A stretch of DNA of 64,000 nt from Spirochaetia bacterium (GCA_009885955.1 VFJS01000055.1:1-64000), one strand, 5' to 3'; positions 38,751 through 47,963 are shown, counted from the first letter of the stretch. Translations and numbers: made by a program. The notes: a model not told the origin generated them from the sequence alone.

Positions 38751-41700
38751 TTATTTATTTTCCAGTCTGTCAAACTTGATTCTCTTTTTTGATTTTCCAA
38801 GCCCTTCAGTCCATTCGGAAAGGCTTATTTCATCTTTATTGTCATCATAGATCCTCACATCAAGGGCAAGCCCCCTCAGCTCCTGAACCAGTACGTTGAA
38901 TGATTCCGGGACTCCGGGTGCCGTTGTATTTATCCCCTTTACAATTGCTTCATATATCCTTGCCCTGCCAAGCATGTCATCAGACTTGACAGTGAGTAAC
39001 TCCTGTAACGTATGTGCAGCTCCATATGCCTCAAGAGCCCATACCTCCATCTCCCCGAGCCTCTGCCCTCCAAACTGGGCCTTGCCGCCAAGAGGCTGCT
39101 GCGTGACAAGAGAATAGGGGCCCGTGGATCTTGCATGAATCTTGTCATCCACCATATGGGCAAGTTTTAGCATGTACACATATCCCACCATAACATCGCC
39201 TTCAAAGGCCTCGCCGGTCCTTCCATCAAAGAGCTTCGTTTTTGAAGATTCCGGAAGCCCGGCTTTCTTCATTAAATCCTTTATATCCTGGGGAGTTGCA
39301 CCGTCAAAAATTGGTGTGTTATAGTAGACGCCCAGTTCATGGGCCGCCCAGCCGAGCTCTGTTTCAAGAAGCTGGCCAAGGTTCATCCTTGAGGGTACCG
39401 ATAGTGGATTGAGGACTATATCAACATGGGTTCCGTCCGGGAGATACGGCATGTCGTATACCGGGCAGATTTTTGATATGACACCTTTGTTTCCATGCCT
39501 CCCGGCCATTTTGTCGCCAACGGAAACCTTGCGTTTATCAGCAATATAAACCTTTACAAGCTCTTCCACGCCTGGAGCGAGCTCATCACCGTTCTTCCTT
39601 GAAAACCTTCTCACATCAATAACGATGCCGCACACCCCGTTGGGAACCCTGAGTGATGTGTCCCTGACCTCCCTTGCTTTTTCACCGAATATTGAATGGA
39701 GAAGCTTATATTCAGGGGTCAGGTCCTGCTCTCCCTTGGGGGTAACTTTCCCGACAAGAATATCATCAGAATTTATGACAGCTCCAACCCTTACAACCCC
39801 TTCGGCATCGAGATCCCTGAAGGCCTTTTCGCTCAGGTTGGGTATGTCCCGTGTTATCAATTCAGGGCCAAGCTTTGTTTCCCTGGCCTCTATTTCAAAC
39901 TGTTCAATGTGAATGGATGTAAAAATATCCTCTTCAACAAGACGGTCCGATATGAGTATTGCATCCTCAAAATTATATCCCATCCAGGGCATAAATGCCA
40001 CAAGGATGTTCTTCCCGAGGCTTAACCTGCCGTTTTGGGTAGCAGGACCGTCAGCCAGAACATCGCCGGTCTTTACTTTATCACCGATCTTTACAATAGG
40101 CCTCTGATTGAAACATGTCCCCTGGTTGGTTCTTTTGAATTTTCTCAGATCGTATGTATCTATTTCATTTGTCTTTGTCTTTACTTTTATGGTTTCACCA
40201 TCAACATATACAATTTCACCGCCCTTACCCTTCTCAACAACAATCATAACACCGGAATCCCTGGCCGCATGGCTTTCGATTCCAGTCCCGACAAGCGCTG
40301 TTTCCTCAATGAGCAGAGGGACTGCCTGCCTCTGCATGTTTGACCCCATCAATGCCCTGTTTGCATCATCATGTTCAAGAAACGGGATTAGGCAGGTGGC
40401 CACGGAGAAAACCTGTGTAGGGGAGACATCCATATACTGGATCTCTTTCGGTTTCTTATACGGGAAGTTTCCCATGCTTCTGCAGGGAATAAGACTTTTG
40501 ACAAAATTCCCCTTCTCGTCAATTGTTGCATTAGCCTGAGCGATGAAATAATTGTCCTCCCTGTCGGCTGTCAGATATTCAATCTTGTCAGTCACACGCC
40601 CATCTTTAACAACCTTGTAAGGGGTTTCAAGAAATCCGAACTCATTGATCTGCCCGTATGTGCTCAGGGAGACGATGAGCCCGATATTCGGGCCTTCAGG
40701 TGTTTCAATCGGGCACATCCTTCCATAGTGGGATGGGTGAACGTCCCTGACTTCAAACCCGGCCCTGTCTCTTGAAAGGCCGCCGGGGCCAAGGGCGTTA
40801 AGCCTTCTCTTATGCGTCAATTCCGCCAGCGGATTGGTCTGATCCATGAACTGCGAGAGCTGGCTGGAGCCGAAAAATTCATTTATCACAGCAGTTATCG
40901 GTTTAATGCTGATGAGCGCCTGCGGTGTAATTGCGTTTATATCCTGGATTGTCATCCGCTCCTTGATAACGCGCTCCATCCTCTGGAAACCTACCTTAAT
41001 CTGGTTCATGATCAGTTCACCTACTGACCTCACCCTTCTGTTGCCCAGGTGATCTATATCGTCAACAATTGTCAGGACCCTTTCCTTGACTTTATCACCG
41101 TCACTGTTTTCAACCTCGGTTTCATATCCATCGGCTTCTGCAACAAGGTAGAGCATATACTTAACAGAGGCAACAATATCCTCCTTGCGGAGCGTAAGGT
41201 CGGTGATTTTTTTGTCGAGCCTGAATTTACTGTTTATCTTATAACGCCCGACATTCCCGAGAGAATAGGTCTTGGGGTTGAAAAACAGCCTGTTCAACTC
41301 GGTTGTTGAATTATCAATGTTTGTAGGCTCCCCGGGCCTCATGATCGCATGAATTGTGAGCAGCGCTACTTCTTGAGGAGTATAGGTGCTTTCCGGATCG
41401 AGCTTGAGATTTTTTTTGATGAAATCTGATTCATAACTCATTGTTTCGCTTAAAAAGGAGTCGTCTTTGTTGTTCGGGTATTTGATTAGCTCTATCTGCT
41501 TTATCTTCTCCTCTTTTATCCTGTCGATCATATCAATAAGAATTCTATCGCCCACTTCAAGAAAAACCTCTCCGGTCTCCTTGCTTACGACATCGTCGGC
41601 GACCCGTTTGCCGTTAAGGGAAGTGTAATCATCCTCATTTTTAAGTTTTACCGTATATGTCTCATAAAAAAGCCTTACCAGTTCATTATTGTTCTCATAG

Positions 41701-42293
41701 CCGAGCGCTTTAAGAAGAAGGGTAACCGGAAATTTCTTTTTCCTGTCTATTCTCGCAATAAGGTACCCCTTTGAATCTGTCTCAAACTCGAGCCATGAGC
41801 CCTTGTCAGGGATTACCCTGGAATTGTATACCCGTTCGTCCTGGTCATAAAAGAAAAAAATTCCCGGTGACCTGTGGAGCTGGTTAACAACAACCCGTTC
41901 AGCACCATTAATGACAAAGGTACCCCTTTTCGTCATAAGGGGGATATCGCCCATGTACACCACCTGCTCCCTTACTTCCATGCTCTCCTTGGTGATGGAC
42001 CTTATTGTGGCTTTGAGAGGCGCCGCATAGGTGACATCCCTCTCTTTGCACTCATGCTCTGAATATTTTGGTTCGCCGATTTCATAATTTATGAATTCCA
42101 GTACAACATCCTCATGGGGGCTTTCAATCGGAAATATCTCTTCAAATACAGCCTGCAGGCCCTGGAATTTCCTTTTTGTACTGTCGCTCTGAAGAAACCA
42201 TTCATAGGACTTTAACTGAATTTCGATTAAATTTGGAAGGTCTATTCCGGGCTTGATTTTACCGAAGTCAATGAATACTTTTCCTTCTGTCAT
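38751..42293 (-). CDS. rpoB: RNA polymerase beta subunit
   Basis: 1180 residues, similar in length to treponemal RpoB and shorter than that of E. coli. The rifampicin-binding cluster reads [33 protein letters not shown]. The residue equivalent to E. coli Ser531 is Asn (residue 499, codon at 40797-40799), the state linked to natural rifampicin resistance in spirochaetes. The other contact residues (Gln513, Asp516, His526 equivalents) are unchanged. The conserved C-terminal [29 protein letters not shown] is present. Between rplL and rpoC, with an attenuator-like hairpin upstream. Confidence 0.98.
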   Translation of the reverse strand: MTEGKVFIDFGKIKPGIDLPNLIEIQLKSYEWFLQSDSTKRKFQGLQAVFEEIFPIESPHEDVVLEFINYEIGEPKYSEHECKERDVTYAAPLKATIRSITKESMEVREQVVYMGDIPLMTKRGTFVINGAERVVVNQLHRSPGIFFFYDQDERVYNSRVIPDKGSWLEFETDSKGYLIARIDRKKKFPVTLLLKALGYENNNELVRLFYETYTVKLKNEDDYTSLNGKRVADDVVSKETGEVFLEVGDRILIDMIDRIKEEKIKQIELIKYPNNKDDSFLSETMSYESDFIKKNLKLDPESTYTPQEVALLTIHAIMRPGEPTNIDNSTTELNRLFFNPKTYSLGNVGRYKINSKFRLDKKITDLTLRKEDIVASVKYMLYLVAEADGYETEVENSDGDKVKERVLTIVDDIDHLGNRRVRSVGELIMNQIKVGFQRMERVIKERMTIQDINAITPQALISIKPITAVINEFFGSSQLSQFMDQTNPLAELTHKRRLNALGPGGLSRDRAGFEVRDVHPSHYGRMCPIETPEGPNIGLIVSLSTYGQINEFGFLETPYKVVKDGRVTDKIEYLTADREDNYFIAQANATIDEKGNFVKSLIPCRSMGNFPYKKPKEIQYMDVSPTQVFSVATCLIPFLEHDDANRALMGSNMQRQAVPLLIEETALVGTGIESHAARDSGVMIVVEKGKGGEIVYVDGETIKVKTKTNEIDTYDLRKFKRTNQGTCFNQRPIVKIGDKVKTGDVLADGPATQNGRLSLGKNILVAFMPWMGYNFEDAILISDRLVEEDIFTSIHIEQFEIEARETKLGPELITRDIPNLSEKAFRDLDAEGVVRVGAVINSDDILVGKVTPKGEQDLTPEYKLLHSIFGEKAREVRDTSLRVPNGVCGIVIDVRRFSRKNGDELAPGVEELVKVYIADKRKVSVGDKMAGRHGNKGVISKICPVYDMPYLPDGTHVDIVLNPLSVPSRMNLGQLLETELGWAAHELGVYYNTPIFDGATPQDIKDLMKKAGLPESSKTKLFDGRTGEAFEGDVMVGYVYMLKLAHMVDDKIHARSTGPYSLVTQQPLGGKAQFGGQRLGEMEVWALEAYGAAHTLQELLTVKSDDMLGRARIYEAIVKGINTTAPGVPESFNVLVQELRGLALDVRIYDDNKDEISLSEWTEGLGKSKKRIKFDRLENK

Positions 42294-42372
42294 TAAGATT
42301 ATCCTTACGTTATGATTTTAAACTTTTGGAATATGAAATGCAATATAATTATGACAATATTTTAAAAACCTT

Positions 42373-42401
42373 TAGCTTTGACTGAATATCAATCAAAGCT
42401 A
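42373..42401 (-). terminator. Attenuator-like hairpin between rplL and rpoB
   Basis: TAGCTTTGA and TCAAAGCTA form a perfect 9-bp stem around 11 bases. On the minus strand it is followed by AAGGTTTTTAAAA, a modest U-tract. The position matches the rplL-rpoB attenuator known in E. coli, which sets the ratio of ribosomal protein to polymerase. Confidence 0.6.
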
Positions 42402-42421
42402 TCGATTTTTTTAAAATTGGA

Positions 42422-42449
42422 AGAAGTTCTTTTATCAAAAACAACTTCT
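42422..42449 (-). repeat. Small inverted repeat at the rplL stop
   Basis: AGAAGTT and AACTTCT, 7 bp each, enclose 14 bases, and the arm overlaps the rplL stop codon. It may be part of the attenuation or RNA-processing structure upstream of rpoB. Confidence 0.45.
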
Positions 42450-42834
42450 ATTTAATTTCAACAGTTGCGCCTGCGGCTTCAAGTTTCTTCTTCATTTCCT
42501 GAGCCTCTTCTTTGGAGACTTTTTCCTTAACAGCTTTGCCGCCTGCCTCAACAAGCTCCTTAGCTTCTTTCAGGCCCAGGTTTGTTATTGCCCTGACTTC
42601 CTTTATTACGTTAACCTTGGAATCGCCAAAACCTGTAAGAATTACGTCAAATTCCGTCTGTTCTTCTTTTTCAGAACCGGCATCATCTCCGGCTCCGCCA
42701 ACAGCAGCTACTGCAATTGGAGCAGCAGCTGAAATACCAAATTTCTCTTCCATCGCTTCAACCAGTTGGGCAGCTTCTATAAGGGTCAAACTGCCTATGG
42801 CTTCGAGAAGTTCTTCTACTGAAAGTTTAGCCAT
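42448..42834 (-). CDS. rplL: 50S ribosomal protein L7/L12
   Basis: 128 residues. Stalk protein that recruits translation GTPases. An N-terminal dimerisation helix, an Ala/Gly-rich hinge ([20 protein letters not shown]) and a C-terminal domain with [36 protein letters not shown] are all present. Normally the most abundant ribosomal protein. 148 bases downstream of rplJ. Confidence 0.98.
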   Translation of the reverse strand: MAKLSVEELLEAIGSLTLIEAAQLVEAMEEKFGISAAAPIAVAAVGGAGDDAGSEKEEQTEFDVILTGFGDSKVNVIKEVRAITNLGLKEAKELVEAGGKAVKEKVSKEEAQEMKKKLEAAGATVEIK

Positions 42835-42982
42835 GTTTATTCTAATCTCCTTTATATTTAATGAATCTCTTCAAGTTAATACATTAAAAATGTAAAAACC
42901 TATAAAGAATAAATGATTTTTGCACCCAGAATATTTGTATAACTATTATGGAAACAATAACCCTTTATCAATATTCTACTTG

Positions 42983-43510
42983 TTATTGCTTATTGCCGGG
43001 ATTGGCCTCGGCAACGGCCTTAATGCCCCTGGCTAGTGATGCCATGATCTGATTCATTCCCACTGCTATGCCCCTGGAAGGAGCATTCACCATCGACATG
43101 ATCTGCGATAGAATCACAGGCAAAGGAGGCAGCTTGGCAATCTTCTCAACATCACTGTTCTGATAAACAACATTATCTATGATACCTATGGAATACTTGA
43201 AAGCATCAACCTCTTTTTTGAAGTCAAACAATACCTTTGCAACTTCACCCACTTCTTCCTTGACAAAAGCGACAGCAAGGGGGCCTTTCAGAAAGGCATC
43301 AACTTCACTGTATCCCCTTTCTTTTAGAGCGCGTTTCAATAAATTGTTTTTTACAACTTTATAGTCGGCATGTTTTTCACGGAGCTTCTTTCTTAATAGT
43401 GAAAGGTTTTTCACGTTGATGCCAGAGTAGTTTGTAAAAAAAAGATTTTTCTTTTCTTTTAATTTTATTATTAAATCATCGACCTGATCAATTTTATGCT
43501 GTTTAACCAT
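42983..43510 (-). CDS. rplJ: 50S ribosomal protein L10
   Basis: 175 residues. Stalk base that binds L7/L12 dimers. LLKRALKERGYSEVDAFLKGPLAVAF and the C-terminal helix are typical. Its ATG overlaps the rplA stop (TAATG), so there is no room for the L10 leader RNA that controls rplJL in many bacteria. Confidence 0.97.
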   Translation of the reverse strand: MVKQHKIDQVDDLIIKLKEKKNLFFTNYSGINVKNLSLLRKKLREKHADYKVVKNNLLKRALKERGYSEVDAFLKGPLAVAFVKEEVGEVAKVLFDFKKEVDAFKYSIGIIDNVVYQNSDVEKIAKLPPLPVILSQIMSMVNAPSRGIAVGMNQIMASLARGIKAVAEANPGNKQ

Positions 43511-44193
43511 TATTTTTCAAACCCCTTATGATTTAATTTTATCCCGGCACCCATCGATGAACTGATATGGACTGACTTGATATAATTTCCCTTTGCATCG
43601 GATGGCTTATCCTTAATGATCTGGTTAAAGAATGCCCTTATATTATCAACAAGCTTCTGGTTTTCAAAGGATAGTTTACCGACAATTCCATGGATAACAC
43701 CGGTCTTGTCGCATTTATACTCAATCCGTCCGCCCTTCAGTTCCTTCACTATTCCCTTGATATCCTCGGTAACAGTCCCGGCTTTCGGTTTGGGCATGAG
43801 GCCCTTTCTTCCGAGTATGGGGCCCAGCTTTCCAACCTGGGTCATCATGTCGGGGGTTGCAACAACTGCCTGAAATTCGATCCATCCGCCCTTGATCTTT
43901 TCAATCATATCTTCTGCGCCCACAAAATCGGCACCGGCGTTTCTTGCCTCTTCCTGTTTATCTCCTTTGCAGATGACCAGGACTTTCCTGTCTTTTCCTG
44001 TCCCGGCCGGAAGGGATATGCTCCCCCTGACGGTCTGAAAACTCTTATGGACGATCTTTACAGATATATCCACTGACTCATTGAATTTTACATATTTGAT
44101 TTCTTTCATCAGAGCAATGGCTTCGTCCAGGCCGTAGAGGATGCTTTTGTCAACCTTCTTCCTGGATTCAATTATTTTTTTGCCTTTTATCAT
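43510..44193 (-). CDS. rplA: 50S ribosomal protein L1
   Basis: 227 residues. L1-stalk protein. FNESVDISVKIVHKSFQTVRGSISLPAGTGK and GKLGPILGRKGLMPKPKAGTVTEDI are diagnostic. 125 bases after rplK; that gap holds a small hairpin (TGAAAACGGGTTTTCA) that could be an L1 site. Confidence 0.98.
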   Translation of the reverse strand: MIKGKKIIESRKKVDKSILYGLDEAIALMKEIKYVKFNESVDISVKIVHKSFQTVRGSISLPAGTGKDRKVLVICKGDKQEEARNAGADFVGAEDMIEKIKGGWIEFQAVVATPDMMTQVGKLGPILGRKGLMPKPKAGTVTEDIKGIVKELKGGRIEYKCDKTGVIHGIVGKLSFENQKLVDNIRAFFNQIIKDKPSDAKGNYIKSVHISSSMGAGIKLNHKGFEK

Positions 44194-44318
44194 ATTAAAC
44201 CTCTTGTATCAAACCTCATAATCCATAAAACCGCAGTTATTCAATCCCGGTTAAATTCAATGTACCGTTAATTAATTATTCTAATGAAAACCCGTTTTCA
44301 GTTATGGAATTTAATAAG

Positions 44319-44768
44319 TTATTCTATTACAATAACACCCATGGAATTTGCCGTACCGGCAATAATATTTACTGCAGCATCCAGATCATTGGCATTTAAA
44401 TCGGGCATCTTTAATCTGGCTATTTCTTCGAGCTGTGAACGTTTTATTTCTCCCACTTTATCCTTCTGGGGCTCACTTGAGCCTTTCTGGAGGTTGATGG
44501 CCTTTTTTATCAGAATTGATGCAGGTGGAGTCTTTATGATAAATGTATATGTCCTGTCCTCATAAACCGTTATGACGATCGGGAGGATAGTCCCCATCTG
44601 ATCCTTTGTTCTCTCATTAAATGCCCTGCAGAATTCCATGATATTCAACCCATGCTGGCCCAGGGCAGGACCAACGGGAGGCGCAGGATTAGCCTGTCCG
44701 CCCGGAATCTGAAGTTTTATTCCAACCAAGATCTTCTTGGCTTTTCCTTTTTTTACTGGCTTTGTCAT
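44319..44768 (-). CDS. rplK: 50S ribosomal protein L11
   Basis: 149 residues, slightly longer than the usual 141. GTPase-centre protein and thiostrepton site. [35 protein letters not shown] and the C-terminal [25 protein letters not shown] are diagnostic. After nusG. Confidence 0.98.
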   Translation of the reverse strand: MTKPVKKGKAKKILVGIKLQIPGGQANPAPPVGPALGQHGLNIMEFCRAFNERTKDQMGTILPIVITVYEDRTYTFIIKTPPASILIKKAINLQKGSSEPQKDKVGEIKRSQLEEIARLKMPDLNANDLDAAVNIIAGTANSMGVIVIE

Positions 44769-44792
44769 TCGATCCTCAAATATTGCTGATAT

Positions 44793-45335
44793 TTATATTT
44801 TACCGACTTGTAAAAAGTCGAGTTCCACCGGGGTCCCCCTGCCGAAAATTTCAACTTTTACCCTTAGCCGTCCCTTTTCCGGATAGACTTCCTCAACAAT
44901 ACCGTTAAAATTGCTGAAAGGGCCATCTATTACCTTAATAGGTTCTCCAACGGAAAAATCCATGGTAATGGTTGTTTTTTCCCTGGTTTTCTGCTCACCC
45001 ATCTGGTCAAAGAGAGAATTGACCTCTTCCCTTGATAGAGGCCTGGGCTTGTTCAAGCCGTGAGCGCCTACAAAATTAGTAACACCGGGAATACCTTTTA
45101 CCACACTCCAGGAGTTGTCATTCAATTCCATTTCAACAAGCACATAGCCGGGAAAAAATTTTTTACTTTTTATCTTTTTTTTGCCGTCTTTTACTTCTGT
45201 CACATCAATCGTCGGGACTTTAACCTGAAATATCTCATTTTGAAGCCCGAGACTCTTTATCTTTTTTTCAAGGGCAAGTTTAACCTTGTTTTCATGCCCT
45301 GAATATGTATGGATTACATACCATTCTTTTGCCAT
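44793..45335 (-). CDS. nusG: Transcription antitermination factor NusG
   Basis: 180 residues. The NGN domain (KEWYVIHTYSGHENKVKLALEKKI; SKKFFPGYVLVEMEL) and C-terminal KOW domain (GEPIKVIDGPFSNFNGIVEEVYPEKGRLRV) are clear. It couples RNA polymerase to ribosomes and Rho. Two bases after secE. Confidence 0.98.
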   Translation of the reverse strand: MAKEWYVIHTYSGHENKVKLALEKKIKSLGLQNEIFQVKVPTIDVTEVKDGKKKIKSKKFFPGYVLVEMELNDNSWSVVKGIPGVTNFVGAHGLNKPRPLSREEVNSLFDQMGEQKTREKTTITMDFSVGEPIKVIDGPFSNFNGIVEEVYPEKGRLRVKVEIFGRGTPVELDFLQVGKI

Positions 45336-45337
45336 AT

Positions 45338-45520
45338 TTATTTGATAACTTTTCTTATAAGTGTCATTAAGGCAGAATCAACAAACCACAGGAATATCGA
45401 TACTATTACAACGGTAATGATGACAATCCAGGTAAAATTTGTCACTTCATCCCTGCTTGGCCAGGTGACCTTTTTTAATTCTTCCCGGGACTCGTGGATA
45501 TATTCCAATACTTTTTTCAA
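45338..45520 (-). CDS. secE: Preprotein translocase subunit SecE
   Basis: 60 residues, single-helix form of SecE. EELKKVTWPSRDEV is the conserved amphipathic segment and one transmembrane helix follows. It clamps SecY (encoded at 18.9 kb). Between rpmG and nusG as in most bacteria. Confidence 0.97.
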   Translation of the reverse strand: MKKVLEYIHESREELKKVTWPSRDEVTNFTWIVIITVVIVSIFLWFVDSALMTLIRKVIK

Positions 45521-45545
45521 TTCCAGATCCTGTGATAATTCAATA

Positions 45546-45698
45546 TCAAGCCTTGGTTTCCTTATGATCAGTGTGCTTGTTGCAGAATTTACAATATTTC
45601 TTGATGCTGATCTTGCCGGTCTGATTTTTCTTATTCTTTGTTACTGAATAATTTCTTCTTTTACAGTCAGTGCATGCCAATAAAATAACATCTCGCAT
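45546..45698 (-). CDS. rpmG: 50S ribosomal protein L33
   Basis: 50 residues, absent from the ORF track because of size; translated by hand. It reads [20 protein letters not shown] and continues with [17 protein letters not shown]. The two CxxC pairs make it the zinc-binding form. In the usual place before secE. Confidence 0.95.
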   Translation of the reverse strand: MRDVILLACTDCKRRNYSVTKNKKNQTGKISIKKYCKFCNKHTDHKETKA

Positions 45699-45803
45699 AT
45701 TTTTATCTTTCCGCCTTAAAATATGATGAATATGTGCAAACTAATATCTACCCTTTTTCAGTCAAGTACTTTTACTAAAAAAAATAGATATGATAAATTA
45801 TTC

Positions 45804-45876
45804 AGCCCGCGACCAGAATCGAACTGGTGACCTTTTGCTTACCATGCAAATGCTCTACCGACTGAGCTACGTGGGC
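45804..45876 (-). tRNA. tRNA-Thr (GGT)
   Basis: A 73-base cloverleaf read on the minus strand. D-stem GCTC/GAGC, anticodon stem TTTGC/GCAAA with loop ATGGTAA (anticodon GGT), and T-arm ACCAG-TTCGATT-CTGGT. The acceptor stem pairs except for one A-C mismatch at position 5-68. The 3' CCA is not encoded. A tRNA-Thr upstream of the rpmG-secE-nusG genes is a common arrangement. Confidence 0.95.
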
Positions 45877-45883
45877 AATTTCG

Positions 45884-45917
45884 AGTATACCTTTAAAAAG
45901 GAGACTTTTTTTGTCAA
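45884..45917 (-). promoter_or_regulatory. Candidate promoter for tRNA-Thr and rpmG cluster
   Basis: On the minus strand, TATACT ends 7 bases before the tRNA 5' end, where a start at or near tRNA base 1 would fall. A perfect TTGACA lies upstream but 22 bases away, longer than the usual 16-18. The -10 is fair; the -35 pairing is doubtful. Confidence 0.4.
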
Positions 45918-46065
45918 TATTTTTATTTTTAAGGAAAATGTTATCAAAAAATAAATAAGCCTTCACTCACATGCTTTTAAATTGAATATACTTAAATAAA
46001 ATATCCTTGATATTTTTTCAGCAATTCATTATAAAAAAAGCATGATTACTAACAAAAAGTAAATA

Positions 46066-46094
46066 TTGACGTTGCAGAATAGTTAAACTATATT
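46066..46094 (+). promoter_or_regulatory. Promoter of the DUF2283 locus
   Basis: TTGACG, 17 bases, TATATT: five of six matches at both boxes and ideal spacing. The predicted start is about 9 bases before the ATG of the truncated upstream ORF. From the tRNA (45877) to here the sequence is AT-rich without a gene. Confidence 0.6.
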
Positions 46095-46109
46095 ATAAAA
46101 GGCAGTATA

Positions 46110-46217
46110 ATGATAGAAGATTTGATGTTTCAGGTAAAGACTCCGCTTGGTTTCGAAGTAAGTGTCAGCAGATCAAGGAGGGAAAACAGATATGGAAAAA
46201 ATAAGGATATATTATGA
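46110..46217 (+). pseudogene. Truncated toxin-like ORF upstream of DUF2283
   Basis: A 35-codon ORF starting MIEDLMFQVKTPLGFEVSVS. The first 20 residues resemble the beginning of the roughly 100-residue nuclease-like proteins (DUF4258/PBECR type) that, as I recall, often sit just before DUF2283 genes (TPLGFxVxVTxxYWxxI). Here the match breaks off after VSVSRS and runs into the ribosome-binding site of DUF2283, ending inside that gene. This looks like an internal deletion of the toxin. The family link is from memory. It could instead be a leader peptide. Confidence 0.5.
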
Positions 46218-46404
46218 TAAGGAAGGCAATACTTTGATTGTCTGGTTCGGCGATTCCATGGATGAATATATATGCGAAGAAACCGGAGAGGAACTCATTT
46301 TAATGAAAGATAAAAATGGTCATATCCTTGGATTTGAAAAATTGAATTATCTACCACAATCATCGGCAGACAGAAATATTGTTTTTGAAACTGCTACAAT
46401 ATAA
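46192..46404 (+). CDS. DUF2283 protein, possible orphan antitoxin
   Basis: 70 residues. The start is the ATG reading MEKIRIYYDKEGNTLIVWFG, with AAGGAGG nine bases upstream. The Tyr-Asp-x-Glu-x-Asp-x-Leu opening and the later LMKDKNGHILGFEKLNYL fit DUF2283, small beta-rich proteins often paired with a small upstream partner and thought to be antitoxin-like. The partner here seems truncated. The promoter upstream appears intact, so this gene may still be expressed. Confidence 0.8.
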   Translation: MEKIRIYYDKEGNTLIVWFGDSMDEYICEETGEELILMKDKNGHILGFEKLNYLPQSSADRNIVFETATI

Positions 46405-46826
46405 TCTTTTTCATAAAGGAATCTGCATAAATACATGAGAAGAACAGATCCCGGAAATTGTAAAAAACCAGGAAGTATTTCACACAACCCCATTCAAAAG
46501 ATATATAGCATCTTATAAACACCGTCATATTTATGACAAATGAAAAGATTTATGGTGCCTGTGTTAAAATTTACTTTTGACAAATGGTATAATTAAATGT
46601 TTTGCTTGCATGTTATATTATAATTTAACTTTTATATTGTATCAAGTTAGTATTAACTAGATGCCAAAATAATTGAAATTAAATGTATTATAATTGGTTG
46701 ACAAAAAAAGCAAGCTCGAATTATCTTTAGTGTGTGAGCAGAAGCTGTTTGCAATAAATAGCGATAAAAATAATTGTATTTAATTCTCGTAATTATCTAT
46801 AAAATTGAATAAGGAAGAGGTATGTG
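46405..46826. other. Intergenic region before the 46.8 kb beta-barrel gene
   Basis: About 420 AT-rich bases with no gene in either strand that I can support. It holds the promoter listed at 46698-46727 and several TATAAT-like hexamers (for example near 46586). Confidence 0.55.
46698..46727 (+). promoter_or_regulatory. Candidate promoter of the 46.8 kb beta-barrel gene
   Basis: A perfect -35 TTGACA followed after 18 bases by TATCTT. It would give a leader of roughly 90 bases before the ATG at 46827. Confidence 0.45.
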
Positions 46827-47444
46827 ATGAAACATTTATTAATTACATTATTAATAATTATTATAGCTGCTTCTACTGGCGTTGCTAAAGACAGTCAAAT
46901 CGGCAAGGATGATATAGGATTAACTGTGTTAACATCATCAGATGTATGGGTCGGAGGAGTATATCATCTTACCGATAAATTCGCCGTTAAACCGAGCCTT
47001 TTTATGAATATTATTAAAACTAATAATAATGACAAAATGTCCAGGACAGTAACAGAAGCAAAAGGGTCAAAAGACACGAATGGGATTCCCTCACCTGATT
47101 ACGGTCTTCAGGTGGCCCTTGATTATTATGTGTTGCTAAGGGACAATATGTATATGTATATAGGTCCTCTTATACAATACCAATGGGGCTCATATCTTGA
47201 AAGGACTGCATCGACTAAAAGTACTGGCGATATAAAAACATATCAATATGGGATTCGTCTTGGCATGCAATATATGTTCACCGCACGTCTTGGCATATTT
47301 GGGGATATGGGTCTCTTTAAAGAAAAGTCCTCGAGCTGGTATAAAACCTCAGACAGACCCGGTGGCCGTATTTCTGATGATAAGAATGACTTTGAAAAAA
47401 TATATATACGAACTTCCATGATAGGTATAGTATTTTATTTTTAG
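46827..47444 (+). CDS. Putative outer-membrane beta-barrel protein
   Basis: 205 residues. The start is the ATG reading MKHLLITLLIIIIAAST, six bases after GGAAGAGG, with signal peptidase site near VAK. The rest shows repeated amphipathic strands: DIGLTVLTSSDVWVGGVYHLT, FAVKPSLFMNI, MYMYIGPLIQYQWGSYLE, YGIRLGMQYMFTARLGIFGDMGLF, and a terminal strand TSMIGIVFYF ending in Phe. This is the pattern of an 8-strand OmpW/OmpA-like barrel. Function unknown. Stands alone between long intergenic regions. Confidence 0.75.
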   Translation: MKHLLITLLIIIIAASTGVAKDSQIGKDDIGLTVLTSSDVWVGGVYHLTDKFAVKPSLFMNIIKTNNNDKMSRTVTEAKGSKDTNGIPSPDYGLQVALDYYVLLRDNMYMYIGPLIQYQWGSYLERTASTKSTGDIKTYQYGIRLGMQYMFTARLGIFGDMGLFKEKSSSWYKTSDRPGGRISDDKNDFEKIYIRTSMIGIVFYF

Positions 47445-47688
47445 TAGTCAGATACATAGAATATAGAAAGGACTATTTTTCTTTTTTTGGCAACATGTCC
47501 TTATTCATACAATATTTATGAGCATTTTAAAGAAATGCCTGCACTTCAGTGCTATGCCTAAACAATACAGTATAGCATGAAGTAACTGTTAATTTTTTCT
47601 CAATACCGCACGCGTAGATTCCATAATAACGTATCAATTTCAAATACTTGGCAGATAAAAAGAAAAACAGTTCGGGCCATAAAAAAAA

Positions 47689-47748
47689 TTTTCGTGATTT
47701 TCGTGGTTAATCTTTATTCCCCTCCGCGTTCTCCGCGCCCTCCGCGTG
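47689..47748. repeat. Dispersed 9-mer repeat, TTTTCGTGR / CTCCGCGNN
   Basis: Two tandem 9-mers TTTTCGTGA-TTTTCGTGG are followed, after 15 bases, by three tandem 9-mers CTCCGCGTT-CTCCGCGCC-CTCCGCGTG. Such TTCGTG...CTCCGCG strings occur dispersed in intergenic DNA of many environmental bacteria (from memory). No ORF is supported on either strand. The rest of 47445-47880 is AT-rich and featureless. Confidence 0.65.
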
Positions 47749-47891
47749 AGACATCGTTTTTCGTATTTTCCAGTAGAGATTCAGGAACTGATATTTAATT
47801 TTTCCAGAAAATATCGATAAATCATAAAAAAATCTTGTCTTTTACACAGTTTGACATTTTTTGTGCATTAAAATGTTGAAAAGTTAAATCA

Positions 47892-47952
47892 ATGTGAATC
47901 TCTGATGTTATATATTCTGTCAGCAGATTAAGACTCCTCCACAGATTCACAT
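47892..47952. repeat. Inverted repeat upstream of the exbB promoter
   Basis: ATGTGAATCT and AGATTCACAT, perfect 10-bp arms, are separated by 41 bases. The right arm ends 11 bases before the -35 box of the exbB promoter candidate. It could be a pair of binding sites for a regulator, or simply a chance structure. Confidence 0.5.
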
Positions 47953-47963
47953 GATACATGTAT

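Noticed and set aside
47445-47688. Possible gene in the long gap after the 46.8 kb barrel gene
   Set aside because: No ORF with a start, ribosome-binding site or sensible composition on either strand.
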